Shown piece by piece: positions 7,995-17,175 of a stretch of 64,000 nt of DNA. The first letter of the stretch is position 1; every line of letters begins with the position of its first letter. The notes under the pieces are model-generated. The model was given only the letters and a program-made list of their open reading frames with translations, was not told the DNA's origin and made no database searches. A program made the translations under genes and the position numbers. This DNA is from Mitsuaria chitosanitabida ATCC BAA-476 = NBRC 102408 (GTDB lineage: Bacteria; Pseudomonadota; Gammaproteobacteria; Burkholderiales; Burkholderiaceae_C), in assembly GCF_001598255.1 (NCBI RefSeq), contig NZ_BCYP01000012.1:43347-107346 (forward strand), given 5' to 3'.

Positions 7995-10034
7995 TCAGCG
8001 CCCGCGCAGGAACAGCGCGTCCAGGTCGCGCAGCGTGAGCTGGCGCCAGGTCGGACGGCCGTGGTTGCATTGGTCGGCGCGCTCGGTGCGTTCCATGTCG
8101 CGCAGCAGCGCGTTCATCTCGTCGAGCGTCAGTTGACGGTTGGCCCGCACCGCGCCGTGGCAGGCCATCGTCGCCAGGATCTCGTGCTGGGCGCGCTCGA
8201 TCGCGTGACTGGCGTCGAACTGCGCCAGCTCCGCCAGCACGCCGCGCGCCAGGTCGACGACGTCGCCGCCGGCCAGCAGGGCGGGGCGCTCGCGCACGGC
8301 CAGCACCTTGGCCGACAGCGGGGCGATGTCCAGACCCAGGCGCTGCAGGGTCTCGGCCTGCGCCTCGGCGGTGGCGATCTCGGCCGGCGTGGCGGCGAAG
8401 GTCACCGGGATCAGCAGCGGCTGCGATTCGATGCGGGTCTCGCCCAGCGCGGTCTTCAGGCGTTCGTAGACGACGCGCTCGTGCGCGGCATGCATGTCGA
8501 CGATGACCAGGCCCTGGGCGTTCTCGGCCAGCACGTAGACCCCCTGGATCTGCGCGATCGCGCGGCCCAGCGGCCATTCGCCCGCCTGGCTCGCGGGAAG
8601 CGGGCCGGCGGGCGCGGTGCCGAAGGCGGCCAGCGCGGAGGGCGATGCGGTGCCAGGACCGTAGGCCGATCGGGCGCCCGCGTCCATGCCGGATTCGGCG
8701 CCGGTCGCGGTCGGCAGGCCGCCCTGGGGCGCGCTGGCGTAGAGCGCCTCGGCCTGCTCCAGTGCCAGCGCCGTCTGTGCGCGGGTCGGAATCGGCGCGC
8801 GCCAGCCCTCGGGCCCGGCGAATCGCGCCGAGGGGGCGTCGTAGGGCGCGGGCGGCTGGTACGGGGCGGCGGGCTCGCCGGCCACGGCCATCGGGCGTTC
8901 CCAGGCCGGGGTGCCGGTCCAGCGCTCGCGACCGTTGCCGGTGGGCGCGGCGGTCGGCGCGTCCGGCGCGGCGGCCTGCGACGACTCGTCGCTGCGCGAC
9001 AGCGCCAGCGCGGCCACCACGGCGCGGCGCACCTGCTGGTGGATCTCGCGGCCGTCGCGGAAGCGGACCTCGATCTTGGTCGGATGGACGTTCACGTCGA
9101 CCAGCTCCGGCTGGACGTCGATGAACAGCACGTAGGTGGGCTGGCGATGCCCGTGCAGCACGTCGTCGAAGGCCGAGCGGATCGCGTGGGCGATCAGCTT
9201 GTCGCGGACATAGCGGCCGTTGACGTAGACGTACTGCATGTCCGCGCGGCTGCGCGCGGCCTCGGGCAGGCCGACGCGGCCGTGCACGCGCAGCGGGCCG
9301 ACCTCGTGGAAGACCTCGCGGCTCTGGGCGATGAAGTCCTCGTTCAGGACCTCCGAGATGCGCTGGGGCAGCGGGGCGGCGCGCCACTGGTCGACCAGCT
9401 TGCCCTCGTGCCAGACGGCGAAGCCGACATCGGGCCGGGCCAGCGCGTGGCGGCGCAGGGCCTCCAGGCAGTGGGCCAGCTCGGTGCCTTCGCTCTTGAG
9501 GAACTTGCGCCGGGCGGGGGTGTTGAAGAAGAGCTCGCGCACCTCGACGCTGGTGCCGCGGGCGCGGGCGGCGGGGCTGAGCTCGCCGCTGCGGGCGTCC
9601 AGGCGCCAGGCGTGGCTGGCGCCGGTGTGGCGGGAGACGATGGCCAGTTCGGCGACCGAGGACACGGCGGCCAGGGCCTCGCCGCGGAAGCCCATGGTGG
9701 CGACGGCCTCCAGGTCGTCCAGCGAGCCGATCTTGCTGGTGGCGTGGCGCTTGATGGCCAGCGGGAGCTCGCCGTCGGGGATGCCGTGGCCGTCGTCCTC
9801 GACGATCAGGCTGCGGATGCCGCCGGCGATCAGCTTGAGCTGGATCTGCGTCCCGCCGGCGTCCAGCGCGTTGTCGACCAGTTCGCGGACGACGGAGGAC
9901 GGGCGTTCGACGACCTCGCCGGCGGCGATCTGGGAAATCAGTTCATCGGGAAGCTCGCGGATCGCGCGACGGTCGGAGAGCGAGCCGGGCGCTGAAGGTG
10001 CGAGCGGCGCCGCGGGGGCGAGGGTGTCGTCCAT
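7995..10034 (-). CDS. mutL: DNA mismatch repair protein MutL
   Basis: A 679-residue MutL. The N-terminal GHKL ATPase is intact: IAAGEVVERPSSVVRELVDNALDA (motif I), DDGHGIP (II), TSKI and GFRGEAL (III). The middle domain includes NGRYVRDK and VDVNVHPTK. After a variable Ala/Pro-rich linker (about residues 340-470) comes the C-terminal dimerisation domain. It has DMHAAHERVVYE, which fits the DxHA(x)2E(x)4E endonuclease metal motif with Met in place of the usual Gln. MutL links MutS mismatch recognition to strand incision. The N-terminus before the first conserved helix is a ~25-residue Ala/Pro-rich extension; an internal start is possible but no better ribosome site is seen. Confidence 0.95.
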   Translation of the reverse strand: MDDTLAPAAPLAPSAPGSLSDRRAIRELPDELISQIAAGEVVERPSSVVRELVDNALDAGGTQIQLKLIAGGIRSLIVEDDGHGIPDGELPLAIKRHATSKIGSLDDLEAVATMGFRGEALAAVSSVAELAIVSRHTGASHAWRLDARSGELSPAARARGTSVEVRELFFNTPARRKFLKSEGTELAHCLEALRRHALARPDVGFAVWHEGKLVDQWRAAPLPQRISEVLNEDFIAQSREVFHEVGPLRVHGRVGLPEAARSRADMQYVYVNGRYVRDKLIAHAIRSAFDDVLHGHRQPTYVLFIDVQPELVDVNVHPTKIEVRFRDGREIHQQVRRAVVAALALSRSDESSQAAAPDAPTAAPTGNGRERWTGTPAWERPMAVAGEPAAPYQPPAPYDAPSARFAGPEGWRAPIPTRAQTALALEQAEALYASAPQGGLPTATGAESGMDAGARSAYGPGTASPSALAAFGTAPAGPLPASQAGEWPLGRAIAQIQGVYVLAENAQGLVIVDMHAAHERVVYERLKTALGETRIESQPLLIPVTFAATPAEIATAEAQAETLQRLGLDIAPLSAKVLAVRERPALLAGGDVVDLARGVLAELAQFDASHAIERAQHEILATMACHGAVRANRQLTLDEMNALLRDMERTERADQCNHGRPTWRQLTLRDLDALFLRGR

Positions 10035-10234
10035 GGGGCGCGATTGTAGAAGCTGTGGCCCGCGACCCTCCCACCGTCCCCGCTACTTCGGGGGATCGGT
10101 CCCCCATCCGGCATCCCGCTACGGGCTGAAACGTCCTGCTTCAGTTTCCTTTCAGATGGATCCACAAAATCCCGGCATCCGCGGTCGCGCGCCGGTCATC
10201 TGCCGGTGAACACCGCCCCCCATAATCCGCCCCC

Positions 10235-10885
10235 ATGGATTTCATGCACTTCCTGATCGATTTCATCCTCCACGTCGACGCCCATCTGGCCGAGTTCGTG
10301 ACCGCCTACGGCATGTGGGTCTACGGACTGCTCTTCCTGATCGTCTTCGTCGAGACCGGTCTGGTGGTGATGCCCTTCTTGCCGGGCGATTCGCTGCTCT
10401 TCGTGGTGGGCGCCCTGTGCGGCGCCGGCGTCATGAACCTGCCGCTGGCCATCACGGTGCTGCTGGTGGCCGCCATCCTCGGCGACCAGTGCAACTACAC
10501 CATCGGCCGCTACTTCGGTCCGAAGGTCTTCCAGTGGGAGCAGTCGCGCTTCTTCAACAAGCGCGCCTTCGACGCCGCCCACCAGTTCTACGAGAAGCAT
10601 GGCGGCATCACCATCGTGCTGGCGCGCTTCATGCCCTTCATCCGGACCTTCGCCCCCTTCGTGGCCGGCGTCGCCGAGATGACCCGCAGCCGCTTCACCG
10701 CCTACAACGTCGGCGGCGCCATCCTCTGGGTCGTGGGCCTGACGGTGGCGGGCTATCTGTTCGGCAACATCCCCTTCGTGCAGACCCATCTGAGCAAGAT
10801 CATCTGGGCCATGATCCTGATCCCTGGCCTGATCGCGCTGTACGGCGGCTGGCGCGCCGCGCGCAAGCCCGCGGTCCCGACCTGA
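10235..10885 (+). CDS. DedA family integral membrane protein
   Basis: 216 residues with five or so hydrophobic segments. The DedA (SNARE-associated/VTT) signature is clear: an acidic residue in FVETGLVV, the LPGDSLLF re-entrant loop, and ARFMPFIRTFAPFVAG with the two conserved arginines. Family members are thought to be lipid (undecaprenyl phosphate or phospholipid) scramblases or transporters needed for envelope integrity and membrane potential. It is divergent from mutL with about 200 bp between start codons and is followed by the Tricorn-like protease gene. The start ATG at 10235 directly precedes the usual amphipathic N-terminal helix. Confidence 0.92.
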   Translation: MDFMHFLIDFILHVDAHLAEFVTAYGMWVYGLLFLIVFVETGLVVMPFLPGDSLLFVVGALCGAGVMNLPLAITVLLVAAILGDQCNYTIGRYFGPKVFQWEQSRFFNKRAFDAAHQFYEKHGGITIVLARFMPFIRTFAPFVAGVAEMTRSRFTAYNVGGAILWVVGLTVAGYLFGNIPFVQTHLSKIIWAMILIPGLIALYGGWRAARKPAVPT

Positions 10886-10898
10886 GCCCGTCCGCGAA

Positions 10899-10915
10899 GC
10901 CGGCTCCGAGCCGGC
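10899..10915 (+). terminator. possible hairpin after the DedA gene
   Basis: GCCGGCT-CCG-AGCCGGC gives a 7-bp GC-rich stem with a three-base loop, 14 bp after the stop codon. There is no T-tract, so it may be only a pause or mRNA-end structure. Confidence 0.3.
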
Positions 10916-11065
10916 CCCGGCCCGGCGCTCGGGCCCGGTCTCATCCGCCGGTATGACAGGGAAAGTACCGACGCGCGACGCGCGCAATCGAGCGGGGTGA
11001 GCTTCGTCATGGGGAAGGGGCGCCGCTATGCTGGCCCGCTTGCTTCCACCCGGACACAAGCACCT

Positions 11066-14000
11066 ATGCCACTCCGTCCCCTGCGCAAGGCCGTCCCCCT
11101 GGCCCTGAGCCTGACCGCCGCCGTCGTCACCACGATGGCCGCCGGTCCCACGCTGGCCCAACAGGCCGCGACCACCCCCACCGCCGCGCTCTCGCGCGCC
11201 GTGACCCTGCTGCTGCGCGAGCCGGCGGTGTCCGCCGACCGCCTGGCCTTCGTCTACGGCGGCGACCTGTGGGTCGCCAACCGCGACGGCAGCCAGCCGC
11301 GCCGCCTGACCGGCCACGCGGCGTCCGAGTTCGCGCCTCGCTTCTCGCCGGACGGCCGCTGGATCGCCTTCTCGGCCAGCTACGACGGCAACACCGACGT
11401 CTACGTCATCCCGACCGTCGGCGGTCAACCCCGGCGCCTGACCTGGCACCCGATGGCCGACCAGGTCACCGGCTGGAGCCCCGACGGCAAGCGCGTGCTG
11501 TTCGCCTCCGCGCGCGAGGTGCTGAACGCGCGCAGCAACCAGCTTTATGAAGTGCCGGTCGACGGCGGCGTCGAGCAGAAGGTCATGGAGGCCGTGGCCT
11601 ACGAAGGCGTCTGGTCGCCCGACGGCTCGCGCCTGGCCTACCGTCCCTACGGCCAGGCCTACAGCGGCAGCAGCGGCTGGCGCCAGAGCCGCGGCGGCAC
11701 GACGCCGCCGATCTGGATCCTCGATCCCAAGGGCAAGAGCTGGGAGCAGATCCCGCACGTCAACGCCACCGACAAGAACCCGATCTGGATGGGCGACGAG
11801 GTGGTCTTCATCTCCGATCGCAACGACGGCGCGGCCAATCTCTTCGCGTTCAACACCAAGACCAAGGCCCTGCGTCAGCTGACGAAGGAAACCGTCTGGG
11901 ACGTGCGCAGCGCCGACGGCCGCGACGGTCGCATCGTCTACGAGGCCGGCGGTCAGCTGAAGGAAGTCGGCCTGGACGGGGCCGCCCCGCGCGTGCTGAA
12001 CATCGCGCTGAACGAGCCCAGCAACCAGGCCCGCGAGCAGTGGAAGGACGCGGCCAAGACCATCGAGAACGCCGCGCTGTCCGCCACCGGCAAGCGCGTG
12101 GTGATCAGCGCCCGTGGCGAGATCTTCACCGTGCCGGTCAAGGACGGCGTGGTGCGCAACCTGACCAACACCTCGGGCATCCGCGAGAAGGACGGTGTCT
12201 GGAGTCCCGACGGCCAGCAGGTCGCCTTCCTCTCCGACGAGCCCGGCATGCGCCACCAGGTCGTGATCCGCGACCAGCTCGGCGACCAGGCGGCCGGCAA
12301 GGCCACCCGCAAGATCCTGCTGCCGGAGACCGGCTACTACACGCTGATGGACTGGTCGCCCGACGGCGCCCGCCTGGTCCTGCAGGACAACCACCTGAAC
12401 CTGTTCCAGCTGGCGCTGGGCGGCGCGCAATCGGGCAAGCTGGTCAAGATCGACACCAGCGAACGCCGCGGCAGCGTGGACATCGGCTTCTCGCCGGACG
12501 GCCGCTACCTGGCCTACAACGTCTACGGCAAGAACTTCTTCAGCCAGATCCGGGTCATCGACTTCCAGACCGGCGAGCGCCACACCATCACCGACGGCCT
12601 GAGCCACGCCAACGCGCCGGCCTTCTCGCCCAAGGGCGACCTGCTGTTCTTCGCGGCGTCGATCAACACCGGTCCGGCGCAGGTCGGCCTGGACATGTCG
12701 ACGCAGGAGCGCTCGGTGCGCGCGGGGCTCTACGCCGCGGTGCTGCGCGCGGACGGCAAGTCGCCGCTCGCGCCCAAGGCCGGGGACGAGGAGTCCAAGG
12801 ACAGGAAGGACGACAAGGACGAGGACAAGGCCGACAAGGCCAAGGACGCGGACAAGTCCAAGGACGGCAAGGACGGTGACAAGGACGTCAAGGCCGGCAA
12901 GAAGGACGAGGGCAAGGACGCCAAGCCCAAGGTCAAGCCGGTGCGCATCGACTTCGCCGGGCTGCAGGACCGCATCGTCGGTCTGCCGGTGGCGCAGGCG
13001 CGCTACGACTCGCTGGGCGTGGCCGACGACGGCGCGCTGTTCTACCTGGAGCGCCGCCAGCCGGGTGTCTCCATCGAGGCCAACGGCAGCGACGCCGACA
13101 AGGGCGAGCTGTACCGCTTCGACTTCGAGGAGAAGAAGGCCAAGATGGTCAAGCCGCAGGTGCAGGGCTACAGCCTGAGCGCCGACGGCAAGAAGATCCT
13201 GCTGAACCTGGGCACGGGCCGTCTGGAGATCTCCGACGCCCGCGAGAAGATCGACACCAAGAGCATCGACCTGGCCGGGCTGCGCGTGCGCATCGACCCG
13301 CGCGCCGAGTGGAAGCAGATCTTCGACGAGACCTGGTGGATGGAGAAGGAGTACTTCTACGATCCCAAGCTCCACGGCCTGGACTGGAGCGGCGTCTATC
13401 AGCGCTACCTGCCGCTGGTGGCGGGCGTGCAGCGCCGCGAGGACCTGAACGAGCTGATGGTCGAGATGATCGGCGAGCTGCAGGTCGGTCACAACCGGCT
13501 GGGCGGCGGCGACGTGCATCAGGAGCCGCGCGTCCCGGTGGGCCTGCTGGGCGCCAGCTTCGCGATCGAGAACGGGCATTACCGCATCAAGCAGATCTTC
13601 AAGGGGGACCGCTGGGATCCCAACCTGAAGGCGCCGCTGAACGCGCCGGGCCTGGGCGTGAAGGAGGGGGACTACCTGCTGGCGGTGAACGGTCAGCCGG
13701 TGGGCGGCACGCGCAACCTGTACCAGCTGCTGGAGAACACCGTCGGCAAGCAGGTGCAGCTGACGGTGTCGGCCAACGCGAACGGGCAGGGCGCGCGCCA
13801 GGTGACGGTCGAGCCGACCGGCACCGAGGGCCGTCTGCGCCAGTGGTGGTGGATCGATCACAACCGGCAGGAAGTGGACCGCCTGAGCGGCGGCAAGATC
13901 GCCTACGTCTACATGCCGGACACGGCGGGACCGGGCTTCCAGCACTTCAACCGGATGTTCTTCGCCCAGGTCGACAAGCCGGGCCTGATCGTCGACGACC

Positions 14001-14503
14001 GCCGCAACGGCGGCGGCCAGGCGGCGAACTACGTGATCGAGCTGCTGAACCGGGGCTACCTGGGCAGCTGGAAGGACCGCGACGGCCTGATCTACGACAC
14101 GCCGGCCGGTGCCATCTACGGCCCGAAGGCGATGCTGATCGACCAGGACGCCGGATCGGGGGGTGACTTCATGCCCTACGCGTTCAAGCGCACGGGCCTG
14201 GGCCCGCTGATCGGCAAGCGGACCTGGGGCGGGCTGATCGGCATCTCGGCGAATCCGTCGATGATCGACGGCGGCTTCCTGGTCGTGCCCTTCTTCCGCT
14301 TCTTCACGCCGGAAGGCGAGTGGCACATCGAGAACGAAGGCGTCGCCCCGGACATCGATGTGGACCTCGATCCGACCGCGGTGAACGCGGGCCGCGACGT
14401 GCAGCTGGAAGCCGCGGTCGCGAACGTGCTGGAACGGCTGAAGACGTGGAAGCCGATTCAGCGCACGACGGCCCCTGCCATGCCGACGCAGCTGGGGCGC
14501 TGA
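11066..14503 (+). CDS. periplasmic Tricorn-like S41 protease with TolB-type propeller
   Basis: About 1145 residues. Layout: a signal peptide ending near LAQQA; WD40/TolB-like beta-propeller repeats (FSPDGRWIAF, WSPDGKRVLF) over residues ~45-560; a Lys/Asp-rich linker (about 570-630); a Tricorn C1-like domain; a PDZ domain (about 830-910); and the S41 peptidase core. The likely nucleophile is the Ser in DAGSGGD near residue 1030. The His in LQVGHN (about 808) and Glu in NEGVAPDI (about 1090) match the Tricorn tetrad. The archaeal enzyme degrades oligopeptides; Gram-negative homologues are secreted and their substrates are mostly unknown. The start is the ATG at 11066 immediately before the signal peptide; longer upstream frames lack support. 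Confidence 0.9.
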   Translation: MPLRPLRKAVPLALSLTAAVVTTMAAGPTLAQQAATTPTAALSRAVTLLLREPAVSADRLAFVYGGDLWVANRDGSQPRRLTGHAASEFAPRFSPDGRWIAFSASYDGNTDVYVIPTVGGQPRRLTWHPMADQVTGWSPDGKRVLFASAREVLNARSNQLYEVPVDGGVEQKVMEAVAYEGVWSPDGSRLAYRPYGQAYSGSSGWRQSRGGTTPPIWILDPKGKSWEQIPHVNATDKNPIWMGDEVVFISDRNDGAANLFAFNTKTKALRQLTKETVWDVRSADGRDGRIVYEAGGQLKEVGLDGAAPRVLNIALNEPSNQAREQWKDAAKTIENAALSATGKRVVISARGEIFTVPVKDGVVRNLTNTSGIREKDGVWSPDGQQVAFLSDEPGMRHQVVIRDQLGDQAAGKATRKILLPETGYYTLMDWSPDGARLVLQDNHLNLFQLALGGAQSGKLVKIDTSERRGSVDIGFSPDGRYLAYNVYGKNFFSQIRVIDFQTGERHTITDGLSHANAPAFSPKGDLLFFAASINTGPAQVGLDMSTQERSVRAGLYAAVLRADGKSPLAPKAGDEESKDRKDDKDEDKADKAKDADKSKDGKDGDKDVKAGKKDEGKDAKPKVKPVRIDFAGLQDRIVGLPVAQARYDSLGVADDGALFYLERRQPGVSIEANGSDADKGELYRFDFEEKKAKMVKPQVQGYSLSADGKKILLNLGTGRLEISDAREKIDTKSIDLAGLRVRIDPRAEWKQIFDETWWMEKEYFYDPKLHGLDWSGVYQRYLPLVAGVQRREDLNELMVEMIGELQVGHNRLGGGDVHQEPRVPVGLLGASFAIENGHYRIKQIFKGDRWDPNLKAPLNAPGLGVKEGDYLLAVNGQPVGGTRNLYQLLENTVGKQVQLTVSANANGQGARQVTVEPTGTEGRLRQWWWIDHNRQEVDRLSGGKIAYVYMPDTAGPGFQHFNRMFFAQVDKPGLIVDDRRNGGGQAANYVIELLNRGYLGSWKDRDGLIYDTPAGAIYGPKAMLIDQDAGSGGDFMPYAFKRTGLGPLIGKRTWGGLIGISANPSMIDGGFLVVPFFRFFTPEGEWHIENEGVAPDIDVDLDPTAVNAGRDVQLEAAVANVLERLKTWKPIQRTTAPAMPTQLGR

Positions 14504-14582
14504 ATCGGCTGCGCCGGGGAGGGGTGAGCTCCCACCCCATCCCCGCCCTCCGAGCGGGCGGGGCACCCGTGGCCCCACCCCT

Positions 14583-14601
14583 CCCGCCCCCATGGGGCGG
14601 G
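14583..14601 (+). terminator. GC-rich hairpin downstream of the Tricorn-like gene
   Basis: CCCGCCCC-CAT-GGGGCGGG gives an 8-bp stem 80 bp after the stop codon. It lies in a stretch of short GC-rich palindromes typical of intergenic spacers in these genomes. Confidence 0.35.
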
Positions 14602-14614
14602 TGAGCTACCCCCG

Positions 14615-14644
14615 AAGGGGCACTCTCGTGAGGCAGTGCCCCTT
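14615..14644 (+). terminator. rho-independent-type terminator after the Tricorn-like gene
   Basis: AAGGGGCAC and GTGCCCCTT form a perfect 9-bp stem with a 12-base loop, followed by CTTCTTCG. It most likely ends the protease transcript. Confidence 0.6.
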
Positions 14645-14786
14645 CTTCGTTCCGGCTTGGTCCCCCTCAAGTCGGACGCGCCGTGTCGATGGGGGATGAA
14701 CGCCCGCAAGCGGGGTTCCACTGCCTACCATCGACCGCTCATGGGACGCCGCGTGGCGGCGTCTGGAACGTGATCTGGAGGTGGTG

Positions 14787-15116
14787 ATGGACCAGCAGAT
14801 GGAGCCGGCCGCGGAAGCCGTGTCGGTCGAACTCGACGCGGGGCTTGCGTCGGCAACGGAACGGGCCCCGGTGTGGCGACCCGTCGCGCGCGGGCTCGCC
14901 AAGACTGTCGGTCGGCCGTTCGAAGTGCGCAGGTTCGAGCAGCAGATCCAGCAGTACCTGGAGGACATGCTGGGCGCACGAACGCCCGGCGCGCGACGCT
15001 TGCGGATCGATCTGATCCTGTGGCTCGCGCAGGCCGAGGGCGCGCCGGATCCGGCGCGGCGCCGGCGTGTCGAACGGGAGGCGAGCGATGCGCGGCCGGC
15101 CCCGCAGGCGCCGTGA
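14787..15116 (+). CDS. small hypothetical protein, 109 aa
   Basis: The frame from the ATG at 14787 (ribosome site GGAGGTGGTG just upstream) encodes 109 residues with codon use like neighbouring genes. The centre (about residues 45-80) contains FEQQIQQYLEDMLGA and RRLRIDLILWLAQAEG, which look like amphipathic helices. The C-terminus is Arg/Ala/Pro rich. There is no signal peptide or membrane segment. I do not recognise the family. It converges on amiC with about 60 bp between stops. A longer open frame exists on the opposite strand, but it lacks a ribosome site and has poorer composition. Confidence 0.55.
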   Translation: MDQQMEPAAEAVSVELDAGLASATERAPVWRPVARGLAKTVGRPFEVRRFEQQIQQYLEDMLGARTPGARRLRIDLILWLAQAEGAPDPARRRRVEREASDARPAPQAP

Positions 15117-15175
15117 GCAGGAAACGGGCGGTGCACGGCGAGCGTCGCGGAGGTCGCGAGCTGGCGGTGAGCGTC

Positions 15176-16654
15176 CTACAACGCCCGATGCCGCGAGGCC
15201 AGCGGCGGGTTCTTCGCGAAGTAACGCGCGATGCCCGTGGCCAAGGCCTTCACCAGGTCGTCCTGATAGTCGGGGTCGCGCAGCCTGGCCTCTTCCTCCG
15301 GGTTGGAGATGAAGGCCGTCTCGACCAGGATCGAGGGCACGTCCGGTGCCTTCAGCACCGCGAAGCCGGCTTGCTCCACGCTGCCCTTGTGCAGCTTGGC
15401 CAGCTTGCCGATCTGGCCCAGCACCTCGCCGCCCAGCTTCAGGCTGTCCTTGATCTGCGCCGAGGTGCTCATGTCCAGCATCGCCCGCAGCACGCCTTCG
15501 TCCTTGACCACCTTGCTGTTGACGCCGCCGATCACGTCGGCGGCGTTCTCCTTGTCCGCCATCCAGCGCGCGGCGGTGGAGCTCGCCCCGCTGGTCGACA
15601 GCGCGAAGACGGAGGCGCCGCGCGCCTTGGGCGTGATGAAGGCGTCCGCGTGGATGGACACGAACAGGTCGGCCTGCACCCGGCGCGCCTTGCGCACCCG
15701 CTCGTTCAGCGGGACGAAGAAGTCCGCGTCGCGGGTCATCATCACGCGGATGCGCGGATTGGTGTTCAGCCGGTCACGCAGCTTCTTGCCGATCGCCAGC
15801 ACCACGTCCTTCTCGCGCAGGCCGCTGGGGCCGATGGCGCCGGGGTCCTCGCCGCCGTGGCCGGGGTCGATCGCGATCACGATCAGCCGGTCCAGCTTGG
15901 TCTGGCTCATCTCCGGCGCGATCTCCTTGAGCGGCGGCGCCGGCGGGGCGGGGGGCTCGGCCTGCGCGACCCGGGTCCCGCTCTTGGCCGGCGGTGGTGG
16001 CGCGATGGCCGCGCTGGCGGCGTTCTCCGCCACCGAGGCCGCGGTCTGCGGCCGGTCGATGCGACCGATCAACTCGCCCAGCGCGTCGTTGACCTCATGC
16101 GCGGCGGCGCGCTCCGCCGCCTCCTTGCCGCGCACCAGATCCAGCAGCGGATCGCGCTCCTGCGTCGGATACAGGTCCAGCACCAGGCGGTTCTGGTAGG
16201 CGGCCACCGGCTCGATGGTGAAGACCTGCGGCGCCACCGCCTGCTTGAGGTCCAGCACGATGCGCACCACGCGCGGCGTGTTCTGGCCGACGCGCACGCT
16301 GGCGATGTAGGGGTCGTCCGGCTTCACCTTGCCGATCAGGTCGCGCAGGCTGGGATTGAGCTCCAGGCCGTCGATGTCGATGACCAGGCGGTCCGGGTTG
16401 GCCGCCATGAAGCTCTTGGCCGCCAGCGGACGGTCCGACTCCAGCGTCACGCGGGTGTAGTCGCTCGCGGGCCAGACCCGAACGGCGACGATGGAGGCGG
16501 CGCCCGCCGCCAGCGCGGGCAGGGCGGGCAGCACGGGGAAGCTCAGCGCGACCGCGCCCATGCGGCGCAGCGCCTTGCGGCGTTCGTGGGACGGGGTCTT
16601 GAGCATGCCGGTCATGGGGTCGGGCAGGTTTCCCTTCGATCGGATCGAGGTCAT
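15176..16654 (-). CDS. amiC: N-acetylmuramoyl-L-alanine amidase AmiC
   Basis: A 492-residue periplasmic amidase that cleaves the bond between MurNAc and the peptide stem during daughter-cell separation. A Tat-like signal (RRKALRRMG plus hydrophobic segment) precedes an AMIN domain (about residues 55-165), a proline/alanine linker and the Amidase_3 catalytic domain (about 255-485). Zinc ligands and catalytic residues are visible in DPGHGGEDPG, GLREKD, SIHADAF and VETAFISN. An extra helix region with NSKVVKDEGVL is consistent with the regulatory insert controlled by LytM activators. It starts 18 bp after tsaE; the pair is a common Burkholderiales operon. Confidence 0.95.
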   Translation of the reverse strand: MTSIRSKGNLPDPMTGMLKTPSHERRKALRRMGAVALSFPVLPALPALAAGAASIVAVRVWPASDYTRVTLESDRPLAAKSFMAANPDRLVIDIDGLELNPSLRDLIGKVKPDDPYIASVRVGQNTPRVVRIVLDLKQAVAPQVFTIEPVAAYQNRLVLDLYPTQERDPLLDLVRGKEAAERAAAHEVNDALGELIGRIDRPQTAASVAENAASAAIAPPPPAKSGTRVAQAEPPAPPAPPLKEIAPEMSQTKLDRLIVIAIDPGHGGEDPGAIGPSGLREKDVVLAIGKKLRDRLNTNPRIRVMMTRDADFFVPLNERVRKARRVQADLFVSIHADAFITPKARGASVFALSTSGASSTAARWMADKENAADVIGGVNSKVVKDEGVLRAMLDMSTSAQIKDSLKLGGEVLGQIGKLAKLHKGSVEQAGFAVLKAPDVPSILVETAFISNPEEEARLRDPDYQDDLVKALATGIARYFAKNPPLASRHRAL

Positions 16655-16672
16655 CGGGTGGAACGCATCGGC

Positions 16673-17170
16673 TCAGGGCGCCAGGCGCCGGGAGAGGTCG
16701 GCCAGCAGCGCTTGGCCGCGGGCGGTGTGGGCCTCGGCTCGAACGGCGCGGCTGTCGTCGTCGTTGACGTCCAGGTGCAGCTTGAGGTCGGGCGGCGGCA
16801 GCATGCCGGCCGCCTTCTCGGGCCATTCGCTGAGCTTGAGCCCCGGCGCCGCGAAGAGGTCGCGGAAGCCGGCGTCCTCCCACTCGCGCGGGTCGCTGAA
16901 GCGGTAGAAATCGAAGTGGTGGGCGGGCAGGCCCTCGAGGGCGGGCGGCTGGTAATCCTCGACCACGGCGTAGCTGGGGCTCTTGATGCGGCCGGTGACG
17001 CCCAGCGCGCGCAGCAGGTGGCGGACCAGGCTGGTCTTGCCGGCGCCCAGCCCGCCGTCGAGCTCGATGCTCACATCCGCGATCTGGGGACAAGCGGCCA
17101 GCGCCTGTGCGAACTGCTCGCAGGCGACCTCGTCGGGCCAATGGAACGGGCGGGTTTCTAGAATGCTCAA
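16673..17170 (-). CDS. tsaE: tRNA threonylcarbamoyladenosine biosynthesis ATPase TsaE
   Basis: 165 residues with the P-loop GGLGAGKTSLVRHLL, the SPSYAVVEDY motif and HFDFYRFSDPREWEDAGF, all diagnostic of TsaE (YjeE). The protein works with TsaB and TsaD to make t6A at position 37 of ANN-decoding tRNAs. The start is a TTG at 17170 with AAGGA about 11 bases upstream; no ATG precedes the conserved first strand. It is followed by amiC and lies head-to-head with queG, only 5 bp apart. The C-terminus (AVRAEAHTARGQALLADLSRRL) is longer than in E. coli. Confidence 0.93.
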   Translation of the reverse strand: MSILETRPFHWPDEVACEQFAQALAACPQIADVSIELDGGLGAGKTSLVRHLLRALGVTGRIKSPSYAVVEDYQPPALEGLPAHHFDFYRFSDPREWEDAGFRDLFAAPGLKLSEWPEKAAGMLPPPDLKLHLDVNDDDSRAVRAEAHTARGQALLADLSRRLAP

Positions 17171-17175
17171 AACCT

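Noticed and set aside
10196..14593. Very long minus-strand open frame across DedA and the Tricorn-like protease
   Set aside because: It covers two unrelated genes with recognisable domains on the plus strand and has no family features of its own.
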